Below are positions 7,868-16,478 of a DNA stretch of 40,668 bases, one piece after another. Location: the NCBI GenBank assembly GCA_902623685.1, contig CACNUQ010000010.1, positions 1 to 40,668 on the forward strand. The letters are read 5' to 3'. The notes beneath the pieces were generated by a model. That model made no database searches and was not told the DNA's origin. It saw only the letters and a program-made list of their open reading frames with translations. Position 1 is the first letter of the stretch. Each line of letters begins with the position of its first letter. The stretch comes from an uncultured SAR86 cluster bacterium. Lineage in GTDB: Bacteria > Pseudomonadota > Gammaproteobacteria > Magnimaribacterales > D2472. A program made the translations under genes and the position numbers.

Positions 7868-9233
7868 TAGATCTATTCAAAGTATTTTCTCAGATATAAA
7901 AAAGCTATCTAAGGACGATACTGCAAAAAGAAAGTTGTCTTTTAAATTTGAATCAGAATTTTTAAATTATCAGCCCTATTTAAAAGATTTCTCATATCAA
8001 CATTATAAGCTTTTTAATGAGATAGCATTTAAACTTAATATTCAGAGATCTATAGAGGATCTTTATGCTGGAAGGATTACTAATCAAACAGAAAATAGAC
8101 CTGCCTTACATCATAAATATCGGACAAATCCAAAATCACCAGACTTTAATTTTAAAAAAATCACCAAACCTATTATTCAGAGGATAAAAAAAGGTGGCTT
8201 CAAAAATATTATTACTTTTGGAATAGGTGGCTCATATGAAGGGCCAAAATTATTGCAGGAATTTACAAAAAATCAATCTTCAAGTTTTAACTATTATTTT
8301 ATATCTGGACCTGATAAAGATGAATTCAACTCGGTAATAAAACCATTAATCGGCCAAAAGAACTTTTATATTTTTTCATCTAAATCTTTATCTACTGATG
8401 AAACCTTGTTATGTTTAAAATGGATAGCACAGGAAAGAAGCCCAAATAATTCAATTGTCATAACAGCAAACATAGATAAGGCTATTTCATTGGGATTTGA
8501 GCGCGATAGTATTGTGCCATTCCCTGATTCCATTGGAGGAAGGTACTCCATATGGTCACCAATATCACTCAGTGTTGCATTAGAGAATAATTTTTCTTCA
8601 TTTTTAAAAGGCGGCTCCATTGCAGATAAAATGATGCTAGGCAATTCTAAAGAAGATAAGAGATATCAAAAATTTATTAAAATCTTAGCATTTTCAGATA
8701 TATGGTTTAGTAACTTTAAAGGTAAAAAGAATAGAATTATTTTATCCTATAATTGGAAATTAAGGTCAATTGCTAGCTATATTCAACAGCTAGAAATGGA
8801 ATCACTTGGTAAACAATCAAATCCAATTTCTCTCTTTGATGAAACTGGTCAATCAATTTTTGGAGGTTTTGGTTCTACTGCTCAGCATTCTTATTTTCAA
8901 TTGCTTCATCAAGGTACAGCACAATTCTGCACTGACATAATTTATCACCCAGTAAAACATAGTCCTTTAAGCTCTGCTCAGGCTATCGCACAAGCAAAAT
9001 TACTTGCTCTGCGAAATAGGTTTTCAAGCGATCCGAAAGAGAGCACTAATAGTAATTCTCCAGTTAATTTATTTATGTTACAAAATTTGAGACTTTCCTC
9101 ACTTGGATTTCTTCTAACTTCTTGGGAGCACAGAGTATTTATTACAGCATCAATGTTGCAAATAAATCCATTTGATCAATTTGGAGTGAATGCAGGTAAA
9201 ATAGCTGCAAAATCTGTATCAGATAGCATATGA
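7857..9233 (+). CDS. pgi: Glucose-6-phosphate isomerase
   Basis: Interconverts glucose 6-phosphate and fructose 6-phosphate. 458 aa, shorter than the 549-aa E. coli enzyme, with most loss near the N terminus. Motifs present are NQTENRPALHH, FGIGGSYEGP (phosphosugar binding), SKSLSTDET, SIGGRYSIW, QQLEMESLGK, QHSYFQLLHQGT (catalytic His region) and FDQFGVNAGK near the end (catalytic Lys). The segment that normally reads WGEPGTNGQH is FGGFGSTAQH, so the general-base Glu position appears to be Gly337. The start is TTG at 7857, overlapping pyrF by 11 nt. The stop overlaps the transketolase N-half gene (ATGA), which links it to the sugar module that follows. Confidence 0.9.
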   Translation: MKNSRSIQSIFSDIKKLSKDDTAKRKLSFKFESEFLNYQPYLKDFSYQHYKLFNEIAFKLNIQRSIEDLYAGRITNQTENRPALHHKYRTNPKSPDFNFKKITKPIIQRIKKGGFKNIITFGIGGSYEGPKLLQEFTKNQSSSFNYYFISGPDKDEFNSVIKPLIGQKNFYIFSSKSLSTDETLLCLKWIAQERSPNNSIVITANIDKAISLGFERDSIVPFPDSIGGRYSIWSPISLSVALENNFSSFLKGGSIADKMMLGNSKEDKRYQKFIKILAFSDIWFSNFKGKKNRIILSYNWKLRSIASYIQQLEMESLGKQSNPISLFDETGQSIFGGFGSTAQHSYFQLLHQGTAQFCTDIIYHPVKHSPLSSAQAIAQAKLLALRNRFSSDPKESTNSNSPVNLFMLQNLRLSSLGFLLTSWEHRVFITASMLQINPFDQFGVNAGKIAAKSVSDSI

Positions 9234-10042
9234 CATCTAGCATTAAAAACTTAGTTCCAAAAAAAATTAGAAAGAACATATTAGATATGGCTTTTAATGG
9301 CTCTACTGTTCATATTGGATGCGCTCTTTGCTTAGTGGAAATTTTTTGTGTGATATATCGTAATCATCTACGATATGATTTTGGTAACCCTAATGACCCA
9401 AAGAGAGACTATCTAATTTTAAGTAAAGGTCATGGTGTTATGGCTCAATATGCTTGCATGAAAGAGCTAGGATGGTTAAAAGAAAGCGATCTACTTAATT
9501 ATTTTTCTGATGGTACAAAATTAAAAGGATTATCTGATTCTAGAGTTGATGGATTAGAGGTAACATCTGGATCACTCGGCCATGGCTTATCAGTTGGAGT
9601 AGGAATCGCTTTTGGCAATAAAATAAAAAATACTGATCAAAAAACATTTATTATTGTTGGTGATGGTGAGCTAAATGAGGGTTCATGTTGGGAAGCAATT
9701 CAATTTGCGGGCCATCATGCTTTAAGTAATATTTGCATGATTATTGATAAGAACAATTTTCAGGCAATGGATGAAACATCTAAAATTATAAATCAAGAAA
9801 ATTTAGCAGCTCAGATTGAAGCATTTAATTTTAATGTTTTTGAGGTTGATGGGCATGATGAAAATGCATTAGATGATGCTATGAATAATTTGCTTTTCCA
9901 TAAAAATAATAAACCAGGCTGTATAGTCGCAAGCACAATAAAGGGCAAAGGAATCCAATTTATGGAAAATAAAAATGATTGGCATTATTTAAGACTTGAT
10001 CAATCTTTATATGAGCAGGCACTCCTTGAATTAGAATCATGA
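9230..10042 (+). CDS. Transketolase, N-terminal (TPP-binding) subunit
   Basis: First half of a two-gene transketolase, a TPP enzyme moving two-carbon ketol units between sugars. At 270 aa it covers the PP domain: LSKGHG (His68), GSLGHG (His118) and the TPP/Mg motif GDGELNEGSCWEA at about residues 144-156, closing with IDKNN. The gene overlaps pgi and the C-half gene by 4 nt each, so the three are translationally coupled. Split transketolases are common in archaea and in some bacterial surface-sugar clusters. Whether this is the cell's housekeeping transketolase or one for a special sugar cannot be told from the window. Confidence 0.92.
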   Translation: MTSSIKNLVPKKIRKNILDMAFNGSTVHIGCALCLVEIFCVIYRNHLRYDFGNPNDPKRDYLILSKGHGVMAQYACMKELGWLKESDLLNYFSDGTKLKGLSDSRVDGLEVTSGSLGHGLSVGVGIAFGNKIKNTDQKTFIIVGDGELNEGSCWEAIQFAGHHALSNICMIIDKNNFQAMDETSKIINQENLAAQIEAFNFNVFEVDGHDENALDDAMNNLLFHKNNKPGCIVASTIKGKGIQFMENKNDWHYLRLDQSLYEQALLELES

Positions 10043-10947
10043 GAGATACTTTTTCTGATAAGTTAGTTGAGATTGCATCCGAAGATTCAACAGTTATGTT
10101 GTTGTCAGGTGATCATGGGTACGGTTTATTTAATTCTTTAAGAGAAGCAAAACCTGCTCAATTTATTAATATGGGTGTTGCAGAGCAAAATATGGTTGGA
10201 GTTGCAGCAGGCCTCTCTAGAGTAGGCTTTAAGCCAATCGTATATGGATTAAGTGCTTTTATTCCAATCAGAGTATTAGAACAAATTAAATTAGACGTTT
10301 GTCATGATAACCTGCCAGTAATTTTTATTGGAGATGGAGCGGGCTTTGTATACAGTCATTTAGGGACTAGCCATCAATCAACTGAGGATATTGCAGCAAC
10401 CAGAGCTATCCCTAATTTGATTATTTTATCGCCAGGAGATAGATTTGAGTTGGAAAGATGTTTTCAGCTAGCATATGATTCATCATTACCAGTTTATTTA
10501 CGATTAGGTAAGGCTGATAGGGGAGACATCCATAGTAAAGATTTAAATTTTGATATTGGAGATCTTCTAACTCTTAAATACTCCTTAGGCCCAAGAAGGG
10601 TATCCATAGTTGCAACTGGATCAATGCTTAAAATGGCAAGTCGTCTTTGTGAACATTTCCCTAATTTAGGCCTCGTAAGTGTCCCATCCTTGAAACCAAT
10701 CAATGCGAATCAGGCTTGTAAATTATTTCATGATAATGATTGTTTGATAACGCTTGAAGAGCATTCTATTTACGGTGGATTAGGCTCTATTTTTTGTGAA
10801 ATGAGTTCAGAATTTTCTGATATAGAGATATTCAAGATAGGCGTGCAAGATAGATTTTCTGAACATTGCGGAACTTATGAATACTTACTTCAAGAGCATA
10901 AAATTGACTTCAAATCATTGAAAAACGAGATTGGGAAGATCATTTGA
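10039..10947 (+). CDS. Transketolase, C-terminal (Pyr-binding) subunit
   Basis: Second half of the split transketolase, 302 aa. It has the pyrimidine-binding domain with MGVAEQNM, where Glu49 should activate the TPP aminopyrimidine, the segment THxSTEDIAATR (here HLGTSHQSTEDIAATR), and the C-terminal transketolase domain with VATGSML and LEEHSIYGGLG. It is made from an ATGA overlap with the N-half gene, which favours equal synthesis of the two subunits. The stop is 27 nt before the next gene. Confidence 0.92.
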   Translation: MRDTFSDKLVEIASEDSTVMLLSGDHGYGLFNSLREAKPAQFINMGVAEQNMVGVAAGLSRVGFKPIVYGLSAFIPIRVLEQIKLDVCHDNLPVIFIGDGAGFVYSHLGTSHQSTEDIAATRAIPNLIILSPGDRFELERCFQLAYDSSLPVYLRLGKADRGDIHSKDLNFDIGDLLTLKYSLGPRRVSIVATGSMLKMASRLCEHFPNLGLVSVPSLKPINANQACKLFHDNDCLITLEEHSIYGGLGSIFCEMSSEFSDIEIFKIGVQDRFSEHCGTYEYLLQEHKIDFKSLKNEIGKII

Positions 10948-10974
10948 TTAAATACGGAGTCTTTTAAATTAAAA

Positions 10975-11904
10975 ATGAATATTGCATTTTTGGGGGCCTC
11001 TAGTCAAATTGCTAAAGGATTAATTAAGCAGTTTAGTAAAAATACTCAAAATCACCTGACTTTATTTATAAGAGACTATGACAAGTTTAGTAAATGGTTA
11101 ATGGCTCAAAAAATATCAAAAGATAATTTTACTATTAAGCAGTACACTGAGTTTTCGGTTCATGATCAGATAGATGTAATAATTAATTGTGTTGGAGTAG
11201 GTGATCCAGCAAAAGCTTTAAAAATGACCTCCTCAATTAAATCAATTACCAGACATTTTGATGAAATTGCTTTGCAGTATCTTTATTTAAATCCAAAAAC
11301 AAAATACTTCTTTCTTAGTTCAGGTATTGCTTATGGAAATATCTTTTCATCTCCTGCTAGAAGCTATGCGCAGCAAAATATAGACGTTTACTCTACAAGA
11401 CCTGAGGATGCTTATGCAATTTCAAAAGTTGATGCTGAAAAAATACACAGAAATTTAAAAGAATTATCGATTATAGATATAAGGATATTCAGTTATCTCA
11501 GTGATGATTTAGACATTAATAGTAAGTTTCTTATTTCTGATGCTCTAAGAGCTATAAAAAATAGTGAAATTTTATACACGAATCACAAAAATATAACAAG
11601 AGACTATATAAGCCCCTATGATCTTTTTCAATTAATCATAAAATTTATAGATATTGCATCCATAAATACTGTTGTTGATGCATATTCCAAAGAGCCTATT
11701 GATAAGATATCACTTTTAAATTTTTTGAATGAAAATTTTGGTTTGCATTATGAGTTTCGTGATAGTTTCGAAGCATTAAATGCAACTGGAAGCAAAGATA
11801 ACTATTACTCAAAGAATTTTTGTGCTGAAAGTTATGGCTTTAAACCAAAATTTAGCTCAAAAGATATTATTAAAGAAGTTGCCATAAAGTTACTAGATAA
11901 TTAG
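10975..11904 (+). CDS. NAD(P)-dependent epimerase/dehydratase-like SDR protein
   Basis: Extended short-chain dehydrogenase/reductase of 309 aa, probably acting on a sugar or nucleotide sugar. The N terminus has a Rossmann glycine motif GASSQIAKG, a somewhat loose form of GxxGxxG; FLSSGIAYG gives the catalytic Ser strand and YAISKVDAEK the YxxxK pair; RDYISPYDL matches the usual C-terminal substrate-domain motif. The exact substrate is not recognised. It follows the pgi-transketolase genes and precedes uvrC by 15 nt, so it may belong to the sugar module inserted between pyrF and uvrC. Confidence 0.8.
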   Translation: MNIAFLGASSQIAKGLIKQFSKNTQNHLTLFIRDYDKFSKWLMAQKISKDNFTIKQYTEFSVHDQIDVIINCVGVGDPAKALKMTSSIKSITRHFDEIALQYLYLNPKTKYFFLSSGIAYGNIFSSPARSYAQQNIDVYSTRPEDAYAISKVDAEKIHRNLKELSIIDIRIFSYLSDDLDINSKFLISDALRAIKNSEILYTNHKNITRDYISPYDLFQLIIKFIDIASINTVVDAYSKEPIDKISLLNFLNENFGLHYEFRDSFEALNATGSKDNYYSKNFCAESYGFKPKFSSKDIIKEVAIKLLDN

Positions 11905-11919
11905 ATAATTATAGGGTAA

Positions 11920-13701
11920 ATGAATTCACTAGATCTTAAAAAAATACCAACCACTCCAGGAATATATAAATTCTTTTCAAAAAATAAAATTATATATATT
12001 GGAAAGGCTAAGAATTTAAAAAATAGAGTTTCATCATATTTTGGAAATTCTTTTAAAGATAGAAAAACTCATCAAATTAAAATTCTTACAGATGAAATTG
12101 AAACATTCTCAACTAATACTGAGGCGGAAGCTCTTCTTTTAGAGCAATCTTTAATAAAAGAAAATTTACCTCGATTTAATATTCTTTTAAGAGATGACAA
12201 GACGTATCCATACATTCATTTTTCTATGGATCATAACTTTCCAGGCGTTAGTCTAAAAAGAACAAAACATGCTGTTTCAAAGGATTTTTTTGGGCCTTTT
12301 ATAAGTGCTCATGCTGTTAAATCAACTATAAAGGACTTACAAAAAATATACCAAATCAGAAACTGCAGTGATAGCACATTTAAAAATAGGTCTCGTCCGT
12401 GTATTGAGCATCAAATGAAAAGGTGCTCCGCCCCTTGCGCTGGTTTTGTAGACCAGTCAACATATAAATCAGATATATTTTCTTCCCAACAATACTTATC
12501 TTCGAGTAGTAAAAATATTCGTTCATCAATGAAATTAAAAATGCAAAAATTTGCAGATAATCAGGAATTTGAACAAGCAAATGAAATAAAAAAAAGAATT
12601 AGGAGTCTTGATTTGCTGCATCAAGAACAGTCTTTTAATAGTAAATTAAGAAGTATCGATATATTTGCCTGCATTTCAAGAGTAGACAGAACAGGAGTAT
12701 GCATTTTGTCAGTTCGAGAGGGCAAAATCAGAGGAACAAAAACCCATTATCTAAAAGGGAATCATTTATTAGATATTGATAACCTTTACCAAGGACTAAT
12801 CTTTTCATATTACCAAAATATTTTTTCACTCCCAGAAAAAATTATTTTATCTTCGGAGCCTGAGAACCCTTCATTGATTACTGATGCTATAAAGCTTAAA
12901 TTCAATAAAGATATTTCAATTACCCATAAAACTAATACTGATTCAAGGAAGCTTCTTAAACTAGCTAAATTTAATGCAGACCAAGTTATTGAAACCAGAA
13001 TAAATCAATCTGATAAGTATATTTATGCTATCAATGAATTATCTAAACTTCTTGGCATTAAGAAAAAAAATCTAATTATAGAGGGTTATGATGTTAGTCA
13101 TCATGGTGGCAAGGATGGAGTTGCTGCAGCTGTCGTCTTTTCAAATGAAGGACCAAATAAGTCTAGATACAGGCTTTTTAATATACCATCTGATGTATGT
13201 GGAGATGATATAGCCTCTATTAAAAATGTATTAGAAAGACGAATTAAAAAATCTTTATCGAGCCCTCTTCCTGATATTATATTAATAGATGGAGGAAAGA
13301 CTCAATTAAATGCTGCCCTAGATACTTTTTCAAAAATTGAGCAAAAGCCACCTTTAATCATGAGCATTGTGAAAGGTTCAAAAAGAATCAGAGCAACAGA
13401 AACTATTTTAGTCCAAAAAGGAATACTTGAGGTACCAATTGAAAGCGCCGGCTTTACTTTATTACAACAAATTCGTGATGAGTCTCATAGATTTGCGATT
13501 AAAAATAATCGAAAAAAAAAGCGGAGAAATATTCAATTTTCCTCATTTGATAAAATCACAGGAATAGGCCCCGTAAAAAAGAAAAACCTATTAAATTATT
13601 TTAAATCTATTAAAAAAATTCGGGCTGCATCAATTGATAATTTATGTAAGGTCGATGGAATAAGTATTAAACTAGCAAAACAGATTAAAAAAAACTTATA
13701 G
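11920..13701 (+). CDS. uvrC: Excinuclease ABC subunit C
   Basis: Nuclease of UvrABC nucleotide excision repair, which cuts on both sides of the lesion. 593 aa. It shows the GIY-YIG domain (PGIYKFF, IIYIGKAKNLKNRVSSYF), the UVR UvrB-binding motif (QEFEQANEIKKRIRSL), the RNase H-like C-terminal nuclease (EGYDVSHHGGKDGVAA, ILIDGGKTQLNAA) and a C-terminal helix-hairpin-helix pair (ITGIGPVKKKNLL, VDGISIKLAKQI). Between GIY-YIG and UVR are four Cys spaced 12, 8 and 4 residues, the spacing of the [4Fe-4S] ligands of E. coli UvrC. pgsA follows after 3 nt, the conserved uvrC-pgsA pair. Confidence 0.97.
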   Translation: MNSLDLKKIPTTPGIYKFFSKNKIIYIGKAKNLKNRVSSYFGNSFKDRKTHQIKILTDEIETFSTNTEAEALLLEQSLIKENLPRFNILLRDDKTYPYIHFSMDHNFPGVSLKRTKHAVSKDFFGPFISAHAVKSTIKDLQKIYQIRNCSDSTFKNRSRPCIEHQMKRCSAPCAGFVDQSTYKSDIFSSQQYLSSSSKNIRSSMKLKMQKFADNQEFEQANEIKKRIRSLDLLHQEQSFNSKLRSIDIFACISRVDRTGVCILSVREGKIRGTKTHYLKGNHLLDIDNLYQGLIFSYYQNIFSLPEKIILSSEPENPSLITDAIKLKFNKDISITHKTNTDSRKLLKLAKFNADQVIETRINQSDKYIYAINELSKLLGIKKKNLIIEGYDVSHHGGKDGVAAAVVFSNEGPNKSRYRLFNIPSDVCGDDIASIKNVLERRIKKSLSSPLPDIILIDGGKTQLNAALDTFSKIEQKPPLIMSIVKGSKRIRATETILVQKGILEVPIESAGFTLLQQIRDESHRFAIKNNRKKKRRNIQFSSFDKITGIGPVKKKNLLNYFKSIKKIRAASIDNLCKVDGISIKLAKQIKKNL

Positions 13702-13704
13702 AAT

Positions 13705-14241
13705 ATGTTCTATCTCATTCAATTCTTAACTTATTTTAGAATCCTATCCGCTCCTATAATCTTTCTTTTAATAGTTTTGTTGAATTTTTATGGTTGGGCA
13801 ATAATCTTCTTTTTTTTAGCTAGTTTTTCTGATTATTTAGATGGTTATTTAGCAAGAAAATATAACCATTCCTCTAAGTTTGGAGCAATCTTAGATCCAA
13901 TAGCTGACAAAATTTTAATAACTTTTTTAATAATTTCCTTAACACTTGAGTTATCAAGTGTATTTATCGGTCTTATCGGAGGTATCATTCTTGTCAGAGA
14001 GTTTTGGGTTTCAGCTTTGAGAGATTTTAATTCAAGGGAAGGACAATCAAATTTAACTGAGGTAACTTTTCTTTCAAAGTTAAAAACAACTTTACAGTTA
14101 TTAGTTTTCGGCGGATTCTTGTTAGGCCTTTATCTAAATAACCAATTTATATTATTTCTATGTAATTTCTTTTTATTTTTAGCTTTAATCATTACTATAA
14201 AAACAGGAGTTTCATATACAATAGCTACATTTAAGAGATAA
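13705..14241 (+). CDS. pgsA: CDP-diacylglycerol--glycerol-3-phosphate 3-phosphatidyltransferase
   Basis: Inner-membrane enzyme making phosphatidylglycerol phosphate, the committed step to phosphatidylglycerol. 178 aa with several hydrophobic segments. The CDP-alcohol phosphotransferase signature is complete: DYLDGYLARKYNHSSKFGAI followed by LDPIADK, giving the four catalytic Asp residues. REFWVSALRDF matches the second family motif. Its TAA stop (14239-14241) directly abuts the first base of tRNA-Cys, with no spacer, so RNase P cleavage would leave an mRNA ending at the stop codon. Confidence 0.96.
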   Translation: MFYLIQFLTYFRILSAPIIFLLIVLLNFYGWAIIFFFLASFSDYLDGYLARKYNHSSKFGAILDPIADKILITFLIISLTLELSSVFIGLIGGIILVREFWVSALRDFNSREGQSNLTEVTFLSKLKTTLQLLVFGGFLLGLYLNNQFILFLCNFFLFLALIITIKTGVSYTIATFKR

Positions 14242-14315
14242 GGCTGGATGGCAGAGTGGCTATGCAGCGGCCTGCAAAGCCGTTTACGCCGGTTCGATTC
14301 CGGCTTCAGCCTCCA
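14242..14315 (+). tRNA. tRNA-Cys(GCA)
   Basis: A 74-nt tRNA. Acceptor GGCTGGA pairs with TTCAGCC (one G-U), the discriminator is T and CCA is encoded. The anticodon stem GCGGC/GCCGT closes loop CTGCAAA, giving anticodon GCA at 14274-14276; the T-arm has GGTTCGATTCC. pgsA followed by tRNA-Cys is the E. coli order (pgsA-glyW-cysT-leuZ), here without the glycine tRNA. ugd starts 5 nt after the CCA. Confidence 0.97.
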
Positions 14316-14320
14316 TAAAA

Positions 14321-15625
14321 ATGAAAATATCAATTATTGGAACAGGTTACGTTGGTCTTGTTTCAGCGGCATGTTTCGCTGATTCAGGGCATTCAGTTTT
14401 ATCACTTGATAAAGATAAATATAAAATTAAATTATTGTCTTCAGGAAAAACGTCAATATTCGAACCCAAACTAAAAACTTTACTTAAAAAAAATATAAAA
14501 GATGGAAGACTTTCGTTTACAACATCTTTTTCAAGAGCATGCAATGCTGATCTTCTAATATTATGTATAGATACGCCTTCTAAAAAATCAGGAGATCCAG
14601 ATTTAAAAAATTTAAATATCGCATTAAGACAAATTTCTAAGTTTTTAAGAAAAGATTTATTTTTGATAATTAAATCAACTGTTCCAATTGGCACCAATGA
14701 GTATATTGATGACTTTTTTAAAAAAAATTCAAAGTTTAAAGTTGAGATAATTTCAAATCCAGAATTTTTAAAAGAGGGAAGTGCAGTCCAGGATTTCGTT
14801 TTTCCGTCAAGAATTATTGTTGGATGCAATTCTAAAGCATCAAAAAAAATCATGAAAAAACTTTATGCTCCACTTAAATTAGCTCAAAAAAAAATTATTT
14901 TTATGAGTGCCAATTCAGCTGAACTAACTAAATATGCATCTAATTCATTTCTTGCAACAAAAATAAGTTTTATTAATAAGATTTCACAACTGGCTGATTT
15001 AACAAATGCCAACATTCATGACATAAAACTTGGTTTAGGAAGTGATCCTCGTATAGGCGAAGAATTTCTAAATGCAGGCTTGGGATACGGAGGGTCTTGT
15101 TTCCCAAAAGATATAAAAGCACTAATAAGTCTTGAGAAAAAATCAAATCTTCCTTTTTCAATATTTTCAGTTGTTGAAAAAATTAATAATCAACAATATG
15201 AGATTTTTTATAACAAAATTCTGAGAGCATTTGAAAATTCTAATCTGAAAAATAAATCCTTTTTTATATGGGGACTATCTTTTAAACCTAATACTGACGA
15301 CATAAGAGATTCTATTTCAATTAGACTTATAAAAAAACTATCTCCACAGGTTAAGCATATTTATGTATATGATCCTCAAGCAATGCCATCTGCTTCAAAA
15401 TCTCTTTCTGACATAAAAAACATAACATTTTCTGATAATTCTTATCACAATATCGAAAAATCTCATGCGTTAGTTCTATGTACAGAATGGAATGAGTTTA
15501 AGAATCCTGTCTTTAAAAAATTAAAAAATCTAAAAGATAAAAAAATATTCGATGGTAGAAATTTTCTTGAAAAATCAGAAGTTATTGATCATGGAATTGA
15601 GTATATAGGCTTAGGAATCAACTAA
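14321..15625 (+). CDS. ugd: UDP-glucose 6-dehydrogenase
   Basis: Oxidises UDP-glucose to UDP-glucuronate with two NAD+. 434 aa, normal length. The N terminus MKISIIGTGYVGLVSAACFA is the Rossmann motif, so the ATG at 14321 must be the start. SNPEFLKEGSAVQDF and the catalytic Cys260 in GYGGSCFPKD are present, followed by the C-terminal UDP-binding domain (WGLSFKPNTDDIRDS). It begins only 5 nt after tRNA-Cys and has no Shine-Dalgarno outside the tRNA, so its processed mRNA would be nearly leaderless. It opens the polysaccharide locus and supplies UDP-GlcA. Confidence 0.95.
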   Translation: MKISIIGTGYVGLVSAACFADSGHSVLSLDKDKYKIKLLSSGKTSIFEPKLKTLLKKNIKDGRLSFTTSFSRACNADLLILCIDTPSKKSGDPDLKNLNIALRQISKFLRKDLFLIIKSTVPIGTNEYIDDFFKKNSKFKVEIISNPEFLKEGSAVQDFVFPSRIIVGCNSKASKKIMKKLYAPLKLAQKKIIFMSANSAELTKYASNSFLATKISFINKISQLADLTNANIHDIKLGLGSDPRIGEEFLNAGLGYGGSCFPKDIKALISLEKKSNLPFSIFSVVEKINNQQYEIFYNKILRAFENSNLKNKSFFIWGLSFKPNTDDIRDSISIRLIKKLSPQVKHIYVYDPQAMPSASKSLSDIKNITFSDNSYHNIEKSHALVLCTEWNEFKNPVFKKLKNLKDKKIFDGRNFLEKSEVIDHGIEYIGLGIN

Positions 15626-15632
15626 AAATTTT

Positions 15633-16427
15633 TTACTTTGGATCCAGTCTTATCCAGCTCATAAGTTGACCCCTTCCCTCAGAACACATTAACCATCTAT
15701 CAGAATCGCTAAATTTTTTAAGATATTCTATATTTGAGAGATCCCTTGAACTCATTTTTAATTCTGTAACATTAAAAAATTCACTGGCTAAATTTATTAA
15801 ATTTTCCTGTTTTAGGTTGCCATCATCAAAATATAAGGCATGAGATTCAATGATAATTGTTGATTTTTTAAGCTTCAGAAAGTCTTCCTTTTTACTGAAA
15901 ATATTAAATTCTTCTCCTTCTACATCCAATAAAATTACACTCGAATCAAGTTCTTCTTGAGTAAAATCATCATAAAAATTTTTTTTTGCCTCGCCTCTAA
16001 TTTTTACAAAATCTAATACATTATTTGCAATAGCATTTTTTTTAATTTGCTTTTGACCCTCAGCCTCAATTTCATAACAAACAGATTGTTTAAATAAACC
16101 ACTAAATACTGCCCCAATTGCGTAATATCCATCTGCAGCACCAAGATCAATGAGCGTATTATATTTAGATTTAAGACTAGCCAAGGACTCAAGAACTTCT
16201 TTTTCGTAAAATCCAAAAATCATGCTTGGCCGATCAATTTTCCCCCACCAATCTCCTTGAGATAATCTCATTCCCTTAAATGGACCAATTTGAATTATAG
16301 AATTATTTTCTTCATCGACTTGATTGGCAAGTTCAAGCCTTCTTTCATATATAAAACTATCTAGATCAGCTAGTTTAAGTTTTCTTATGAGAAATGAAAG
16401 TAGGCGTTTTAAAAAGCTTATGAGCAT
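15633..16427 (-). CDS. FkbM-like SAM-dependent methyltransferase
   Basis: Class I methyltransferase of 264 aa. The SAM-binding loop is LIDLGAADGYYAIG, the acidic end of strand two lies in CYEIEAE, and ILLDVEGEE matches the post-motif of FkbM-type O-methyltransferases. An N-terminal basic, hydrophobic stretch (LISFLKRLLSFLIRKLK) could be amphipathic and membrane-associating. FkbM-type enzymes in polysaccharide loci usually O-methylate sugars; the substrate here is unknown. It is convergent with ugd, 7 nt between stops, and 51 nt downstream of rfbF on the same strand, so it may share rfbF's transcript. Confidence 0.75.
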   Translation of the reverse strand: MLISFLKRLLSFLIRKLKLADLDSFIYERRLELANQVDEENNSIIQIGPFKGMRLSQGDWWGKIDRPSMIFGFYEKEVLESLASLKSKYNTLIDLGAADGYYAIGAVFSGLFKQSVCYEIEAEGQKQIKKNAIANNVLDFVKIRGEAKKNFYDDFTQEELDSSVILLDVEGEEFNIFSKKEDFLKLKKSTIIIESHALYFDDGNLKQENLINLASEFFNVTELKMSSRDLSNIEYLKKFSDSDRWLMCSEGRGQLMSWIRLDPK

Positions 16428-16478
16428 GTTTAATACCTTGTGTGTAAATTATTGGAGAGCAATTTGATCAAATTGAAG

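Noticed and set aside
14290-14315. tRNA-Cys 3' end as a phage-type attachment site
   Set aside because: No second copy of this end and no integrase gene were seen in the window, so only the position next to the island is reported.
14347-14853. 168-aa minus-strand open frame
   Set aside because: It lies fully inside ugd, whose frame has all catalytic motifs; the antisense protein shows no family features.
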